Below, one piece after another: positions 42,960-51,682 of a DNA stretch of 64,000 nucleotides; positions within the stretch are counted from its first letter, which is position 1, and each line of letters begins with the position of its first letter. This DNA comes from Massilia endophytica (lineage in GTDB: Bacteria > Pseudomonadota > Gammaproteobacteria > Burkholderiales > Burkholderiaceae_D), in assembly GCF_021165955.1 (NCBI RefSeq), contig NZ_CP088952.1, forward strand, positions 806,001 through 870,000. The letters are read 5' to 3'. The position numbers were made by a program, and so were the translations under genes. Below the pieces are notes generated by a model. The model searched no databases. It was not told the DNA's origin and saw only the letters and a program-made list of their open reading frames with translations.

Positions 42960-44357
42960 ATGAGTTTCTCCCAATTCCTGCTGATCCTGCGCGCCCGGCG
43001 CTGGATCCTGATCGCCACCGTGCTGCTCACGGTGTCGGTGACCCTGGTGGTCAGCCTGCTGCTGCCCAAGACCTACAAGGCGACGGCTTCGCTGCTGCTG
43101 AACTACAAGGGCATGGACCCCGTGACCGGCCTGACCATGCCGGGCCAGCTGCTGCCCGGCTACATGGCGACGCAGATCGACATCATCAGCTCCAAGAACG
43201 TGGCCCTGCGCGTGGTGGACCGCCTGCGCCTGGCCGAGAGCCCCAGCGTGGTGGCCCAGTTCCAGGAAGCCACGGGCGGCAAGGGCACGGTGCGCGACTG
43301 GCTGGCCGAGCTGCTGCTGGCCAAGCTGGACGTGAATCCCTCGCGCGAGAGCTCGGTGGTGGAAGTGGGCTTCAAGGGCAGCGACCCCGAGTTCGTGGCC
43401 GCCGTGGCCAACGCCTTCGCCGACGAGTACCAGCTGGTAAACACCCAGCTGAAGGTGGAGCCCATGAAGAAGGCTTCCAGCTACTTCAACGACCAGATCA
43501 AGCTGCTGCGCGACAACCTGGAAACGGCCCAGAGCCGCCTCTCCAAGTACCAGCAGGAGCACGGCATCGTCAGCGTCGACAACCGGGTGGACGTGGAATC
43601 GAACCGCCTGAACGACCTGTCGGCCCAGCTCGTGATGGCCCAGGGCCAGCTGGCCGAAGCGGCCTCGCGCCAGCGCCTGGCGGGCAACGAGTCGCCGGAC
43701 GTGGCCAACAGCCCCCTGATCCAGAGCCTGAAGATCAACCTGGGCCAGGCCGAATCCAAGTTCGCCGAACTGTCGGCCCGCCTCAGCCCGAACCACCCGC
43801 AGTACCAGGCCGCCAAGTCGGAAGTGGACAAGCTGCGCTCGGCCCTGAACGAGCAGCTCAGGGTCACCTCCAACAGCGTGGGCGCCAATGCCGCCATCCT
43901 GCAGCAGCGCGAGGCCACCATCCGCGCCGCCCTGGAAGCCCAGAAGGCCAAGGTGCTTGAGCTGAACCGCACCCGCGACGAGATGAACGTGCTGAACAAG
44001 GACGTGGAGAGCGCCCAGCGCGCCTTCGACGCGGCCTCCCAGCGCCTGTCGCAGACCAATATCGAAGGCCAGTCCAACCAGTCCGAGATCGCCGTGCTGA
44101 ATCCGGCCGTGGCGCCGATCAAGCCGGCCGGTCCCAAGATCCTGCTGAACACCGTGCTGGCAGGCATGCTGGGCACCATGCTGGGCCTGGGCTTCTCCAT
44201 CCTGGCCGAGATGCTGAACCGCCGCGTGCGTTCGGAGAGCGACATCGCCGACGCCCTGCAGATTCCCGTGCTGGGCGCCATCGACTGGAAGGCCACGCCG
44301 CCGCGCCGCGCCGGCTTCATGAACTCTCTCACCATGCGCCGCCTGGGCGCTTCCTGA
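42960..44357 (+). CDS. epsF: Chain length determinant protein EpsF
   Basis: 465 aa Wzz-type inner-membrane protein. There is an N-terminal helix (WILIATVLLTVSVTLVVSLL) and a long periplasmic coiled-coil region (AQSRLSKYQQEHGIVSVDNR, SKFAELSARLSPNHPQYQAA). The second helix is preceded by the proline-rich AVAPIKPAGPKI. This co-polymerase controls polymer length and interacts with the EpsG kinase encoded next (1 bp gap). Motif order matches the EpsF family of XrtB loci. Confidence 0.93.
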   Translation: MSFSQFLLILRARRWILIATVLLTVSVTLVVSLLLPKTYKATASLLLNYKGMDPVTGLTMPGQLLPGYMATQIDIISSKNVALRVVDRLRLAESPSVVAQFQEATGGKGTVRDWLAELLLAKLDVNPSRESSVVEVGFKGSDPEFVAAVANAFADEYQLVNTQLKVEPMKKASSYFNDQIKLLRDNLETAQSRLSKYQQEHGIVSVDNRVDVESNRLNDLSAQLVMAQGQLAEAASRQRLAGNESPDVANSPLIQSLKINLGQAESKFAELSARLSPNHPQYQAAKSEVDKLRSALNEQLRVTSNSVGANAAILQQREATIRAALEAQKAKVLELNRTRDEMNVLNKDVESAQRAFDAASQRLSQTNIEGQSNQSEIAVLNPAVAPIKPAGPKILLNTVLAGMLGTMLGLGFSILAEMLNRRVRSESDIADALQIPVLGAIDWKATPPRRAGFMNSLTMRRLGAS

Positions 44358-44358
44358 T

Positions 44359-45255
44359 ATGGACCCGATCATGACTCATCCTGCGCTTGCCAGTGCCGCC
44401 CAGCGGCACAACCCTCCCGCCGCGCGCGGCGACTCCAGCATCGGCGGCCTGCTGCTCGAATCCGGCAAGATCACGCCGGAAGCGGCAGAGCGCGTCCTGC
44501 GCATGCAGAAGGACCTGGGCATCCGCTTCGGCGAAGCGGCACAGCGCCTGGGCCTGGTGACCGAGGCCGATATCCAGCAGGTGCTGGCGCGCCAGTTCGA
44601 CTATCCCTACCTGCTGCCGGGGCAGGGCAACTACTCGCCCCGCCTGCTGGCCGCCTACCAGCCCTTCAGCCCCCAGGTGGAAGCGCTGCGCGCGGTGCGC
44701 AGCCAGCTCATGCTGCGCTGGTTCGCCCGCGGCCGCAAATCGCTCGCCATCCTGGGCGTGAACGCGGGCGACGGCGCCAGCCTGTTCGCGGCCAACCTGG
44801 CGGTGGTGTTCTCCCAGCTGGGCGAACAGACCCTGCTGGTGGACGCCAACCTGCGCACGCCCAGCCAGCACGACATCTTCGACATCAAGACCCGCCAGGG
44901 CCTGTCGGACATGCTGGCCGGGCGCGCCGAACTCGACACGATCAACCGCATCGAGTCCTTCGTCGACCTCTCCGTGCTGCCTTCGGGCACCCTGCCGCCC
45001 AATCCGCAGGAGCTCCTGAGCCGCAGCGCGTTCAGCGAGCTCAATACGCGCCTGGAAGAGCGCTACGACGTGGTGCTCTACGATGCGGCCCCGTTCTCGG
45101 CCGGTTCCGACGGCGTGGCCCTGGCCGCGCGCGCGGGCGGCGCGCTGCTGCTGACCCGCCGCAACCAGACCCTGCTGGCGGAAGTGCATGCGCTGAGCCA
45201 GCAGCTGCACCAGAACGGCACCCAGATCGTCGGCTCCGTGATGGTGGAATTTTGA
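44359..45255 (+). CDS. epsG: EpsG-type tyrosine kinase family protein with degenerate P-loop
   Basis: 298 aa. An N-terminal type II secretion E-like helical region (LLESGKITPEAAERVLRMQK, FGEAAQRLGLVTEADIQQVL) precedes the nucleotide-binding domain. The P-loop reads LGVNAGDGASLFAANLAVVF, so the invariant Lys of GxGKS/T is absent. Walker A' is TLLVDANLRTPSQHDIF, and VLYDAAPFSAGSDGV is Walker B-like. There is no C-terminal tyrosine cluster. EpsG proteins partner EpsF. Loss of the Lys suggests a structural or regulatory role, though family members often vary here. Confidence 0.88.
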   Translation: MDPIMTHPALASAAQRHNPPAARGDSSIGGLLLESGKITPEAAERVLRMQKDLGIRFGEAAQRLGLVTEADIQQVLARQFDYPYLLPGQGNYSPRLLAAYQPFSPQVEALRAVRSQLMLRWFARGRKSLAILGVNAGDGASLFAANLAVVFSQLGEQTLLVDANLRTPSQHDIFDIKTRQGLSDMLAGRAELDTINRIESFVDLSVLPSGTLPPNPQELLSRSAFSELNTRLEERYDVVLYDAAPFSAGSDGVALAARAGGALLLTRRNQTLLAEVHALSQQLHQNGTQIVGSVMVEF

Positions 45256-46166
45256 TGTCCGAGACCGTCAAGCCGGCCATGGCTGCCAGCCTGTCCAAGC
45301 CCAGCCTGCGCGCCCTGGCGCCTGAATGGCTGCCGCTGGCGCTGGGCTTCCTGCTCATGTACGGCGTAGCCTTCTGGGGGCTCTTCCATGGCGTCTGGGC
45401 CAGCGAGGAGCAGGCTCACGGGCCCATCATCCTGATCCTGTCGCTGTGGCTGATCTGGCGCGCCTGGCCGGAGCTGCGCGCGCTCGCGCCTCGTCCGGCC
45501 CCGGCCGCGGCCTGGCCCCTGCTCGTCTTCGGCCTGCTGCTCTACATGCTGGGCGTTTCCCAGCAGGTGGACGCCTTTACCATTTCCTCCTTCATCGTGG
45601 TGCTGGGCGCGCTGCTGCTGATGAAGCTGGGCTTCCCGGCCCTGCGCCTGCTGTGGTTCCCCTTCTTCTTCATGCTGTTCATGATCCCCCTGCCCGGGGC
45701 CGTGGTCAGCACCCTGACCCTGCCGATGAAGATGGCGGTGTCCTATGTCACGGAGCAGCTGCTGTTCGCCTTCGGCTACCCCATTGCGCGCACCGGCGTG
45801 ATCCTGCAGATCGGCCAGTACCAGCTGCTGGTGGCCGACGCCTGCGCCGGCCTGCAGACCCTGCTGACCCTGGAATCGCTCGGCCTGTTCTACCTGAACG
45901 TGGTGCGCCACACTTCGGCCTTCCGCAACATCATGCTGGCGCTGCTGATCATTCCGATCTCGTTCACGGCCAACGTGATCCGTGTGTGCGTGCTGACCCT
46001 CATCACCTTCTACTTCGGCGACGCGGCGGGGCAGGGCTTCCTGCACGGCTTCGCCGGCATGGTGCTCTTCGTCAGCGCCCTGGTCCTGATCATCGCCGTG
46101 GACTCCCTGCTGCAATGGGTGGCGCGCCGCCGCCTGAAGGCTGTCCCGGCAAGGAGTGCAATATGA
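45255..46166 (+). CDS. xrtB: Exosortase B
   Basis: About 303 aa with eight or so membrane helices. The catalytic Cys lies in LVADACAGLQTLLTLESLGL, the Arg in NIMLALLIIPISFTANVIRV and the His in GFLHGFAGMVLFVSALVLI. Exosortases cleave and transfer PEP-CTERM proteins; XrtB is the type in eps clusters. It begins within the epsG stop codon (TGATG) and is overlapped by epsI (ATGA). The PEP-CTERM protein at 31590 is a potential substrate. Confidence 0.94.
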   Translation: MSETVKPAMAASLSKPSLRALAPEWLPLALGFLLMYGVAFWGLFHGVWASEEQAHGPIILILSLWLIWRAWPELRALAPRPAPAAAWPLLVFGLLLYMLGVSQQVDAFTISSFIVVLGALLLMKLGFPALRLLWFPFFFMLFMIPLPGAVVSTLTLPMKMAVSYVTEQLLFAFGYPIARTGVILQIGQYQLLVADACAGLQTLLTLESLGLFYLNVVRHTSAFRNIMLALLIIPISFTANVIRVCVLTLITFYFGDAAGQGFLHGFAGMVLFVSALVLIIAVDSLLQWVARRRLKAVPARSAI

Positions 46167-46846
46167 AACGTGCAGTGGTATCGAGCGTGGTGGCCGGCGT
46201 GCTGATGGCCGCGTCGGCGGTCGGCGCCCAGATGCTGGTGCCGCGCCACATGCTGGCCGACTCGCTGCCCCCCGTGCAGCTGGCCGAGAGCATTCCCACC
46301 CGCTTCGGCGAGTGGCGCGAGGAGCAGCAGGGCATGTCTGCCGTCGTCAACCCCAGCGTGGAGGCGGAGCTGCGCAAGATCTACACCCAGACCCTGGGGC
46401 GCACCTATGTGAACCGGGACGGCTACCGCATCATGCTGTCCCTGGCCTATGGCGCCAACCAGAGCGACGGCCTGTCCATGCATTACCCCGAGATCTGCTA
46501 TCCGGCCCAGGGCTTCGAGGTCACGGGCAACAGCAACGGTGTGCTCAATACCCCGCGCGGGCAGATCCCGGTCAAGCGCCTGCAGACCAACCTGGCGGGC
46601 CAGCGCTTCGAGCCCGTCACCTACTGGGGCACGGTGGGCGACAAGGTGGCGATCGGCGGCTTCGACAAGAAACTGGTCGAAATGCGCTACCGCCTGGGCG
46701 GGAATATCCCGGACGGCCTGCTGTTCCGCATTTCCGCCATCGACAGCGATCCGGCCCGCTCCTACGCCATCCAGGAGCGTTTCGTCAGCGAGCTGCAGGC
46801 GGCGTTGCCACCGGCCACACGCCTGCGCTTCATGGGGCTGAACTGA
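46163..46846 (+). CDS. epsI: EpsI family protein (exosortase-associated DUF3485)
   Basis: 227 aa. An N-terminal hydrophobic segment (VVSSVVAGVLMAASAVGAQM) is followed by the EpsI core: FGEWREEQQGMSAVVNPSVE, LSLAYGANQSDGLSMHYPEI, CYPAQGFEV and GRTYVNRDGYRIM. EpsI is found fused to or next to exosortases in polysaccharide loci and is needed for methanolan synthesis in Methylobacillus. The biochemical role is unknown. It overlaps xrtB by 4 bp, so the two are probably translated together. Confidence 0.9.
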   Translation: MKRAVVSSVVAGVLMAASAVGAQMLVPRHMLADSLPPVQLAESIPTRFGEWREEQQGMSAVVNPSVEAELRKIYTQTLGRTYVNRDGYRIMLSLAYGANQSDGLSMHYPEICYPAQGFEVTGNSNGVLNTPRGQIPVKRLQTNLAGQRFEPVTYWGTVGDKVAIGGFDKKLVEMRYRLGGNIPDGLLFRISAIDSDPARSYAIQERFVSELQAALPPATRLRFMGLN

Positions 46847-46875
46847 GGCGGCGCGCCGCCTTCACTGAGGGAGAA

Positions 46876-47670
46876 ATGTTGTTGAAGACCTTGAAGAACG
46901 GTGTGCATCGGACCCTGATGCGCTGCCGCGAACCCCTGCGCTCCATGCGCGACCTCGGCTGGTCGGCGCGCAGCCGCTTCCGGGCGGCGCGCCGCTCGCC
47001 GGACTACCAGGCGGCCTTCGAGAAGGAGCTGCCCCTGGTGACGGTGTGCGTGGCCACCTACAACCGCGGCGAGCTGCTGGTGGAGCGCTGCCTGAAGTCC
47101 CTGCTGCGCCAGGACTATCCCCATCTGCAGATCGTGGTGGTGGGCGACTGCTGCACCGACGATACGGCGGAGCGCGTGGCGGCCCTGAACGACCCGCGCA
47201 TCGAGTTCGTGAACCTCACGGAGCGCGGCAAGTATCCGGACGAGCCGCGCCACCGCTGGATGGTGGCGGGCACGGTGGCCATCAACCACGCCCTGTCGCT
47301 GGCGCGCGGCGACTTCGTCACCCACCTGGACGACGACGACGAGCATGCGCCGGACCGCGTCAGCAAGCTGCTGGCCCTGGCCCGCGCCACGCGCGCCGAC
47401 TTCATCTGGCATCCCTTCGACTACGAGCGCGTGCCGGACGAATGGCATGTGAACCATGCGCCGGAGTTCGCCGTCAACAACGTGTCGACGTCCTCCGTGT
47501 TCTACCACCACTGGCTCAAGTCGGTGCCGTGGGATATCAACGCCTGGCGCTACAACGAGCCGGGCGACTGGAACCGTTTTCGCAAGATCCGCTACCTGGG
47601 CGTGAACGCCGTGCGCTCGCCCGAGCGCCTGCTCAAGCACTACCGCGAGCGCAATCAGAAGAAAGCCTGA
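46876..47670 (+). CDS. Glycosyltransferase family 2
   Basis: 264 aa. The GT-A start LPLVTVCVATYNRGELLVER and the nucleotide-sugar site GDCCTDDTAERVAALNDPRI are followed by LSLARGDFVTHLDDDDEHAP, where DDDD supplies the metal-binding DxD. There is no membrane helix. It transfers an undetermined sugar to the growing lipid-linked repeat. GGGAGAA precedes the ATG. The gene ends 4 bp before the aminotransferase. Confidence 0.9.
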   Translation: MLLKTLKNGVHRTLMRCREPLRSMRDLGWSARSRFRAARRSPDYQAAFEKELPLVTVCVATYNRGELLVERCLKSLLRQDYPHLQIVVVGDCCTDDTAERVAALNDPRIEFVNLTERGKYPDEPRHRWMVAGTVAINHALSLARGDFVTHLDDDDEHAPDRVSKLLALARATRADFIWHPFDYERVPDEWHVNHAPEFAVNNVSTSSVFYHHWLKSVPWDINAWRYNEPGDWNRFRKIRYLGVNAVRSPERLLKHYRERNQKKA

Positions 47671-47674
47671 CATC

Positions 47675-48784
47675 ATGAAAAAGATCTACGTCACCGAACC
47701 GGCCCTGCCGCCGCTGGACGAATTCGTGCCCTACCTGGAGAAGATCTGGGAAAGCAAGTGGCTCACGAATGCGGGCCCCTTCCACCACCAGCTGGAGGAG
47801 GAGCTGGCCTCCTACCTGGGCGTCAAGCACCTGGCCTTGTTCACCAATGCCACCATCGCGCTGGTGACGGCGCTTCAGGCCCTGCGCATCTCGGGCGAAG
47901 TGATCACCACGCCGTACTCCTTCGTGGCCACCGCCCACTCGCTCGTGTGGAATGGCATCAAGCCCGTGTTCGTGGACATCGACCCGCACACCTTCAATCT
48001 CGACCCGAAGAAGATCGAGGCGGCCATCACGCCCCAGACCACGGCCATCTTCCCCGTGCACGTCTACGGCACGCCCTGCGACGTGGACGAGATCCAGCGC
48101 ATCGCTGACGTCTACGGCCTGAAGGTGATCTACGACGCGGCCCATGCCTTCGGCGTGCGCACCCAGGGCCAGAGCGTGCTCAATTTCGGCGACCTGTCAG
48201 TGCTGAGCTTCCACGCCACCAAGGCCTTCAACACCTTCGAGGGCGGCGCCATCATCTGCCCGGACGCCAAGACCAAGCAGCGCATCGACTACCTGAAGAA
48301 CTTCGGCATCGCCGACGAGGTCACGGTCGTTGCCCCCGGCATCAATGGCAAGATGAGCGAATTCCAGGCCGCCTTCGGCCTGCTCCAGCTGAAGCACGTG
48401 GACAAGGTGCTGGAAAAGCGCGCCGCCATCGACGCGCGCTACCGCGAGCTGCTGCCCGCCATCAATGGCATCACCGTGCCCGCGCTGGCGCAGGCGGACC
48501 GCCTGAACCACTCCTACTTCCCCGTCTTCATCGAGCCGGACTACCCGCTGGGGCGCGATGAGCTGTACAGCTTCCTGCAGACCAAGGACATCATGACGCG
48601 GCGCTACTTCTACCCGCTGATCACGGAGTTCCCCATGTACCGCGGCCTGCCTTCGGCGCGCCCGGACCTGCTGCCGGTGGCCCACCACGTGGCCGACCGC
48701 GTGCTCTGCCTGCCCATCTTCCCGGATCTCCCGCTCGAACAGGTGGACCGCATCTGCGGCTTCCTCGCTTCGCCGCGCCGATAA
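47675..48784 (+). CDS. DegT/DnrJ/EryC1 family sugar aminotransferase
   Basis: 369 aa PLP enzyme. Motifs are WESKWLTNAGPFHHQLEEEL, FTNATIALVTALQAL, TPYSFVATAHSLVWNGIKPV, FPVHVYGTPCDVDEI, VIYDAAHAFGVR and the PLP Lys in FHATKAFNTFEGGAIIC. Such enzymes aminate nucleotide-linked keto-sugars. An acetyltransferase follows 12 bp later, the usual pair for an N-acylated amino sugar (as in FdtB/FdtC or PglE/PglD routes). The dehydratase that would make the keto-sugar is not in the cluster. Confidence 0.93.
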   Translation: MKKIYVTEPALPPLDEFVPYLEKIWESKWLTNAGPFHHQLEEELASYLGVKHLALFTNATIALVTALQALRISGEVITTPYSFVATAHSLVWNGIKPVFVDIDPHTFNLDPKKIEAAITPQTTAIFPVHVYGTPCDVDEIQRIADVYGLKVIYDAAHAFGVRTQGQSVLNFGDLSVLSFHATKAFNTFEGGAIICPDAKTKQRIDYLKNFGIADEVTVVAPGINGKMSEFQAAFGLLQLKHVDKVLEKRAAIDARYRELLPAINGITVPALAQADRLNHSYFPVFIEPDYPLGRDELYSFLQTKDIMTRRYFYPLITEFPMYRGLPSARPDLLPVAHHVADRVLCLPIFPDLPLEQVDRICGFLASPRR

Positions 48785-48796
48785 AGGACCGAACGC

Positions 48797-49369
48797 ATGG
48801 CTTCCTTCATGACCGAGAACGAGATCGCCGCCATCGGCTTTGCCCACGTGGGGCAGGGCGTGCAGATCTCGCGCCTGGCCTCCTTCCACAACCCCGGCCG
48901 CATCCGCATCGGCGACCGCTCGCGCATCGACGACTTCTGCGTGCTGTCGGCAGGCGAGGGCGGCATCGAGATCGGGCGCAACGTCCATATCGCCGTGATG
49001 TCCACGCTGATCGGCAAGGGCCGCATCACCGTGAGCGACTTCGCCAACATCTCCTCGCGCGTGGCCGTCTACTCCAGCAACGACGACTACAGCGGCGAGC
49101 ACATGACCAACCCCACCGTGCCTGCCGCCTACACGAACATCACGAACGGTCCGGTGCACATCGGCCGCCACGTCATCATCGGCAGCGGCTCGGTGGTGAC
49201 CCTGAACGTGACGATAGGCGAGGGCGTGGCCGTGGGCGCGCTGTCGCTCGTGCGCAGCGACTGCGAGCCCTTCGGCATCTACGTGGGCAGCCCGGCGCGC
49301 CGGGTGAAGGAGCGCAGCCGCCGCCTGCTGGAACTGGAACAGCAGCTGCTGCAGTCGGAACGGCAATGA
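48797..49369 (+). CDS. Hexapeptide-repeat acyltransferase
   Basis: 190 aa. The left-handed beta-helix is formed by repeats such as RIRIGDRSRIDDFCVLSAGE, GGIEIGRNVHIAVMSTLIGK, GRITVSDFANISSRVAVYSS and GPVHIGRHVIIGSGSVVTLN. It probably N- or O-acetylates a sugar; with the aminotransferase upstream an amino-sugar N-acetyltransferase is most likely. The next gene overlaps its stop codon. Confidence 0.88.
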   Translation: MASFMTENEIAAIGFAHVGQGVQISRLASFHNPGRIRIGDRSRIDDFCVLSAGEGGIEIGRNVHIAVMSTLIGKGRITVSDFANISSRVAVYSSNDDYSGEHMTNPTVPAAYTNITNGPVHIGRHVIIGSGSVVTLNVTIGEGVAVGALSLVRSDCEPFGIYVGSPARRVKERSRRLLELEQQLLQSERQ

Positions 49370-50442
49370 TCGCGCGGGCCGACAATAACAATTTCAACCC
49401 GATCCGCCTGGCCGCGGCCTGGCTGGTGCTGTTCTCGCACAGCTACCACCTGAGCGGCCTCCCTTATGCCGAACCGCTGATGCGCCTGACGGGCAACCAG
49501 ATGACCTTCGGCACCTTCGCCGTGGGCGTCTTCTTCGCCATCAGCGGCTACCTGATCACGGGCAGCGCCTACTCGCGCAGCAGCCTCCGGTCCTTCCTCG
49601 ACGCGCGCATCCGCCGCATCTTCCCGGCCCTCATTGCCGTGCTGCTGCTGACGGCCCTCGTGCTGGGACCGCTCATGACGCTGCTGCCCCTGTCCGACTA
49701 TTTCGCCAGCAGCGCCGTCGCCACCTATGTGCTGCGCAACGCGGCCCTGCTGCGCCTGCAGTACGAACTGCCGGGCGTCTTCGCGGGCAATCCCTACGGC
49801 GCCGCCGTGAACGGCTCGCTGTGGACCCTGCCCATCGAGTTCGGCCTCTATCTTGCCGTGGGCGCCGCCGTCTGGCTGCTGCGCCGCACGGGGCAGGGCG
49901 GCAGCCGCCTCCTGCCCGGCATCGCCGCCGCTGCCGCCTGCCTGCTGGCCTGGGGCCTGCTGCTGAGCGGACGCAGCAGCGGCACCTACCTGCTCATTCC
50001 CTATTTTATGGTGGGCGCCCTGTGCCAGCTGTGGCGCGGCTGGCTGCCCCTGCACGGCGGCGCGGCGGCCGCACTGGGCCTGCTGTGGGCCGCGGCGGCG
50101 GCCTTCGAGCTCCCCGGTTTCGCCGTGTTCGCCTGCCTGGCCATCAGCTACGGCGCCTTGTGGATCGGCCGCCATCCGCGCTGGATCCTGCCTTTCAGCA
50201 CCGAGCGCTGGGGCGACCTCTCGTATGGCGTCTACCTGTATGCCTTCCCCATCCAGCAGACCCTCGTGGCCCTTGGCGTGGCCGGGCCGGCGGCCGTGAC
50301 CCTGGCGGCGACGCCTCTGGTGCTGGCCTGCGCCTGGCTGTCCTGGCACCTGGTGGAGGCGCGCTGCCTTGCGCCGCGCCGGCGCGGCTCGCATCCGGTG
50401 CCGGCGCCGGGCGTGGCGCCCCTGCAGAAAGCGGGTTCATGA
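49366..50442 (+). CDS. Acyltransferase 3 family protein (polysaccharide O-acylation)
   Basis: 358 aa integral membrane protein with about ten helices. The family start is NNFNPIRLAAAWLVLFSHSY, with catalytic-type His in FSHSYHLSG, then FFAISGYLITGSAYSRSSLR, RRIFPALIAVLLLTALVLG and SYGVYLYAFPIQQTLV. OafA-type proteins O-acylate polysaccharides at the inner membrane. Its ATG overlaps the previous stop, and its own stop overlaps the flippase start (ATGA). Confidence 0.92.
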   Translation: MIARADNNNFNPIRLAAAWLVLFSHSYHLSGLPYAEPLMRLTGNQMTFGTFAVGVFFAISGYLITGSAYSRSSLRSFLDARIRRIFPALIAVLLLTALVLGPLMTLLPLSDYFASSAVATYVLRNAALLRLQYELPGVFAGNPYGAAVNGSLWTLPIEFGLYLAVGAAVWLLRRTGQGGSRLLPGIAAAAACLLAWGLLLSGRSSGTYLLIPYFMVGALCQLWRGWLPLHGGAAAALGLLWAAAAAFELPGFAVFACLAISYGALWIGRHPRWILPFSTERWGDLSYGVYLYAFPIQQTLVALGVAGPAAVTLAATPLVLACAWLSWHLVEARCLAPRRRGSHPVPAPGVAPLQKAGS

Positions 50443-51680
50443 GCGACCTGCGCCGGATCGCCGGCATGAGCATGGCGAAGGGATATGGAGTGCTGTTGTC
50501 GCTGGCCATGCTGTTCGTGTCGGCCAGGCTGCTGGGGCCGGAAGGGCGGGGCGAATTCGCTGCCGCCACCGCCTGGGCGGCGCTGTTCGCCACCTTGTGC
50601 AACCTGAGCCTGGGGCAGGCGCTGCAGCACCGCCTGCAGGCAGCGGCCGCCAAGCCCAGCCTGGGCGAGCAGCTGGGCACCCTGGGCGGCATGGCGGGCC
50701 TGCTGTCGGCCCTGGCGCTGGGCCTGGCCGCGGCCCTCTACCTGGGCAGCGGCGGGGCCCTGTTCAAGGGCATTGGGCCGCTGTCCATGGTCCTGGCCCT
50801 GGCCACGGTGCCGCTGCTGGTGTGGGAACAGTATTCGGGAAATATCGGCGCGGCCGCCTCGCAGACGGGGCTGCTGAACCGGGCGCAGTACATTGGCCGG
50901 ACCGTGGGCTTTGCCGCCTTCTTCCTGCTGGTGATGGCGCTGGGGTGGGGGGTGGCGGGGGCGCTGAGCGCCCAGCTGATCGGGCAGCTGCTGGTGGGCC
51001 TGCTGGTGGCATGGCCCCTGTTCAAGCTGGCGGGCGGTTCGCTGAACTGGCTGCAGCGGGAAGTGAAGCCCCTGCTGCGCTCGGGGCTGGCGATCCATCT
51101 GACGACGGTGAGCGCCTTCCTGCTGGACCAGGTGAGCCTGCTGCTCATCAACCATCACCTGAGCAAGCCGGAGGTGGGCTGGTATCAGCTGGCGCAGCAG
51201 ATGGTGGCGCTGATGCTGATCGTGCCGCAGAGCGCGCTGATGATCGTCTACGGCGGCCTGGCCAACAGCACGCCGGACGCCTACTGGCCGCGCCAGCGCC
51301 GCCTGAACTGGCGCCTGCTGGGCGGACTGGCGGGGCTGGCCGTGGCGGCCTGGCTGCTGGCGCCCCTGGTGGTGCCGCTGGTGGCGGGGCAGGCCTTCGC
51401 GCCCAGTGTGCCGCTGTTCCGCATGCTGCTGCCGACGGTGCTGGGCATCAGCCTGGCGCTGCTGATGACGCCGCAGTGGATCGGCCGCGGCCTGCTGCGC
51501 CTGAACATGGCGCTCACCTGCGTCACGGGCGCGGCGGTGGTGGCGGCCAGTTTCTGGGCCATTCCGCACTACGGCCTGGATGGTGCGGTGTGGGTGCGCC
51601 TGGGGGTCTATGCTGTATGGGTGCCACTGGCACAAATCGTATTTTGGCTCTGGTGCAACCGCCAGGCCGCGAAGGAGTAG
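50439..51680 (+). CDS. Polysaccharide flippase (MATE/Wzx-like)
   Basis: 413 aa with 12 or so membrane helices. The N-terminus GMSMAKGYGVLLSLAMLFVS, ARLLGPEGRGEFAAATAWAA and FLLDQVSLLLINHHLSKPEV are typical of the polysaccharide transporter superfamily. It should flip the lipid-linked repeat unit across the inner membrane, working with the Wzy-type polymerase next door. Charged termini and 4-bp overlap with the acyltransferase support co-expression. Confidence 0.88.
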   Translation: MSDLRRIAGMSMAKGYGVLLSLAMLFVSARLLGPEGRGEFAAATAWAALFATLCNLSLGQALQHRLQAAAAKPSLGEQLGTLGGMAGLLSALALGLAAALYLGSGGALFKGIGPLSMVLALATVPLLVWEQYSGNIGAAASQTGLLNRAQYIGRTVGFAAFFLLVMALGWGVAGALSAQLIGQLLVGLLVAWPLFKLAGGSLNWLQREVKPLLRSGLAIHLTTVSAFLLDQVSLLLINHHLSKPEVGWYQLAQQMVALMLIVPQSALMIVYGGLANSTPDAYWPRQRRLNWRLLGGLAGLAVAAWLLAPLVVPLVAGQAFAPSVPLFRMLLPTVLGISLALLMTPQWIGRGLLRLNMALTCVTGAAVVAASFWAIPHYGLDGAVWVRLGVYAVWVPLAQIVFWLWCNRQAAKE

Positions 51681-51682
51681 AT

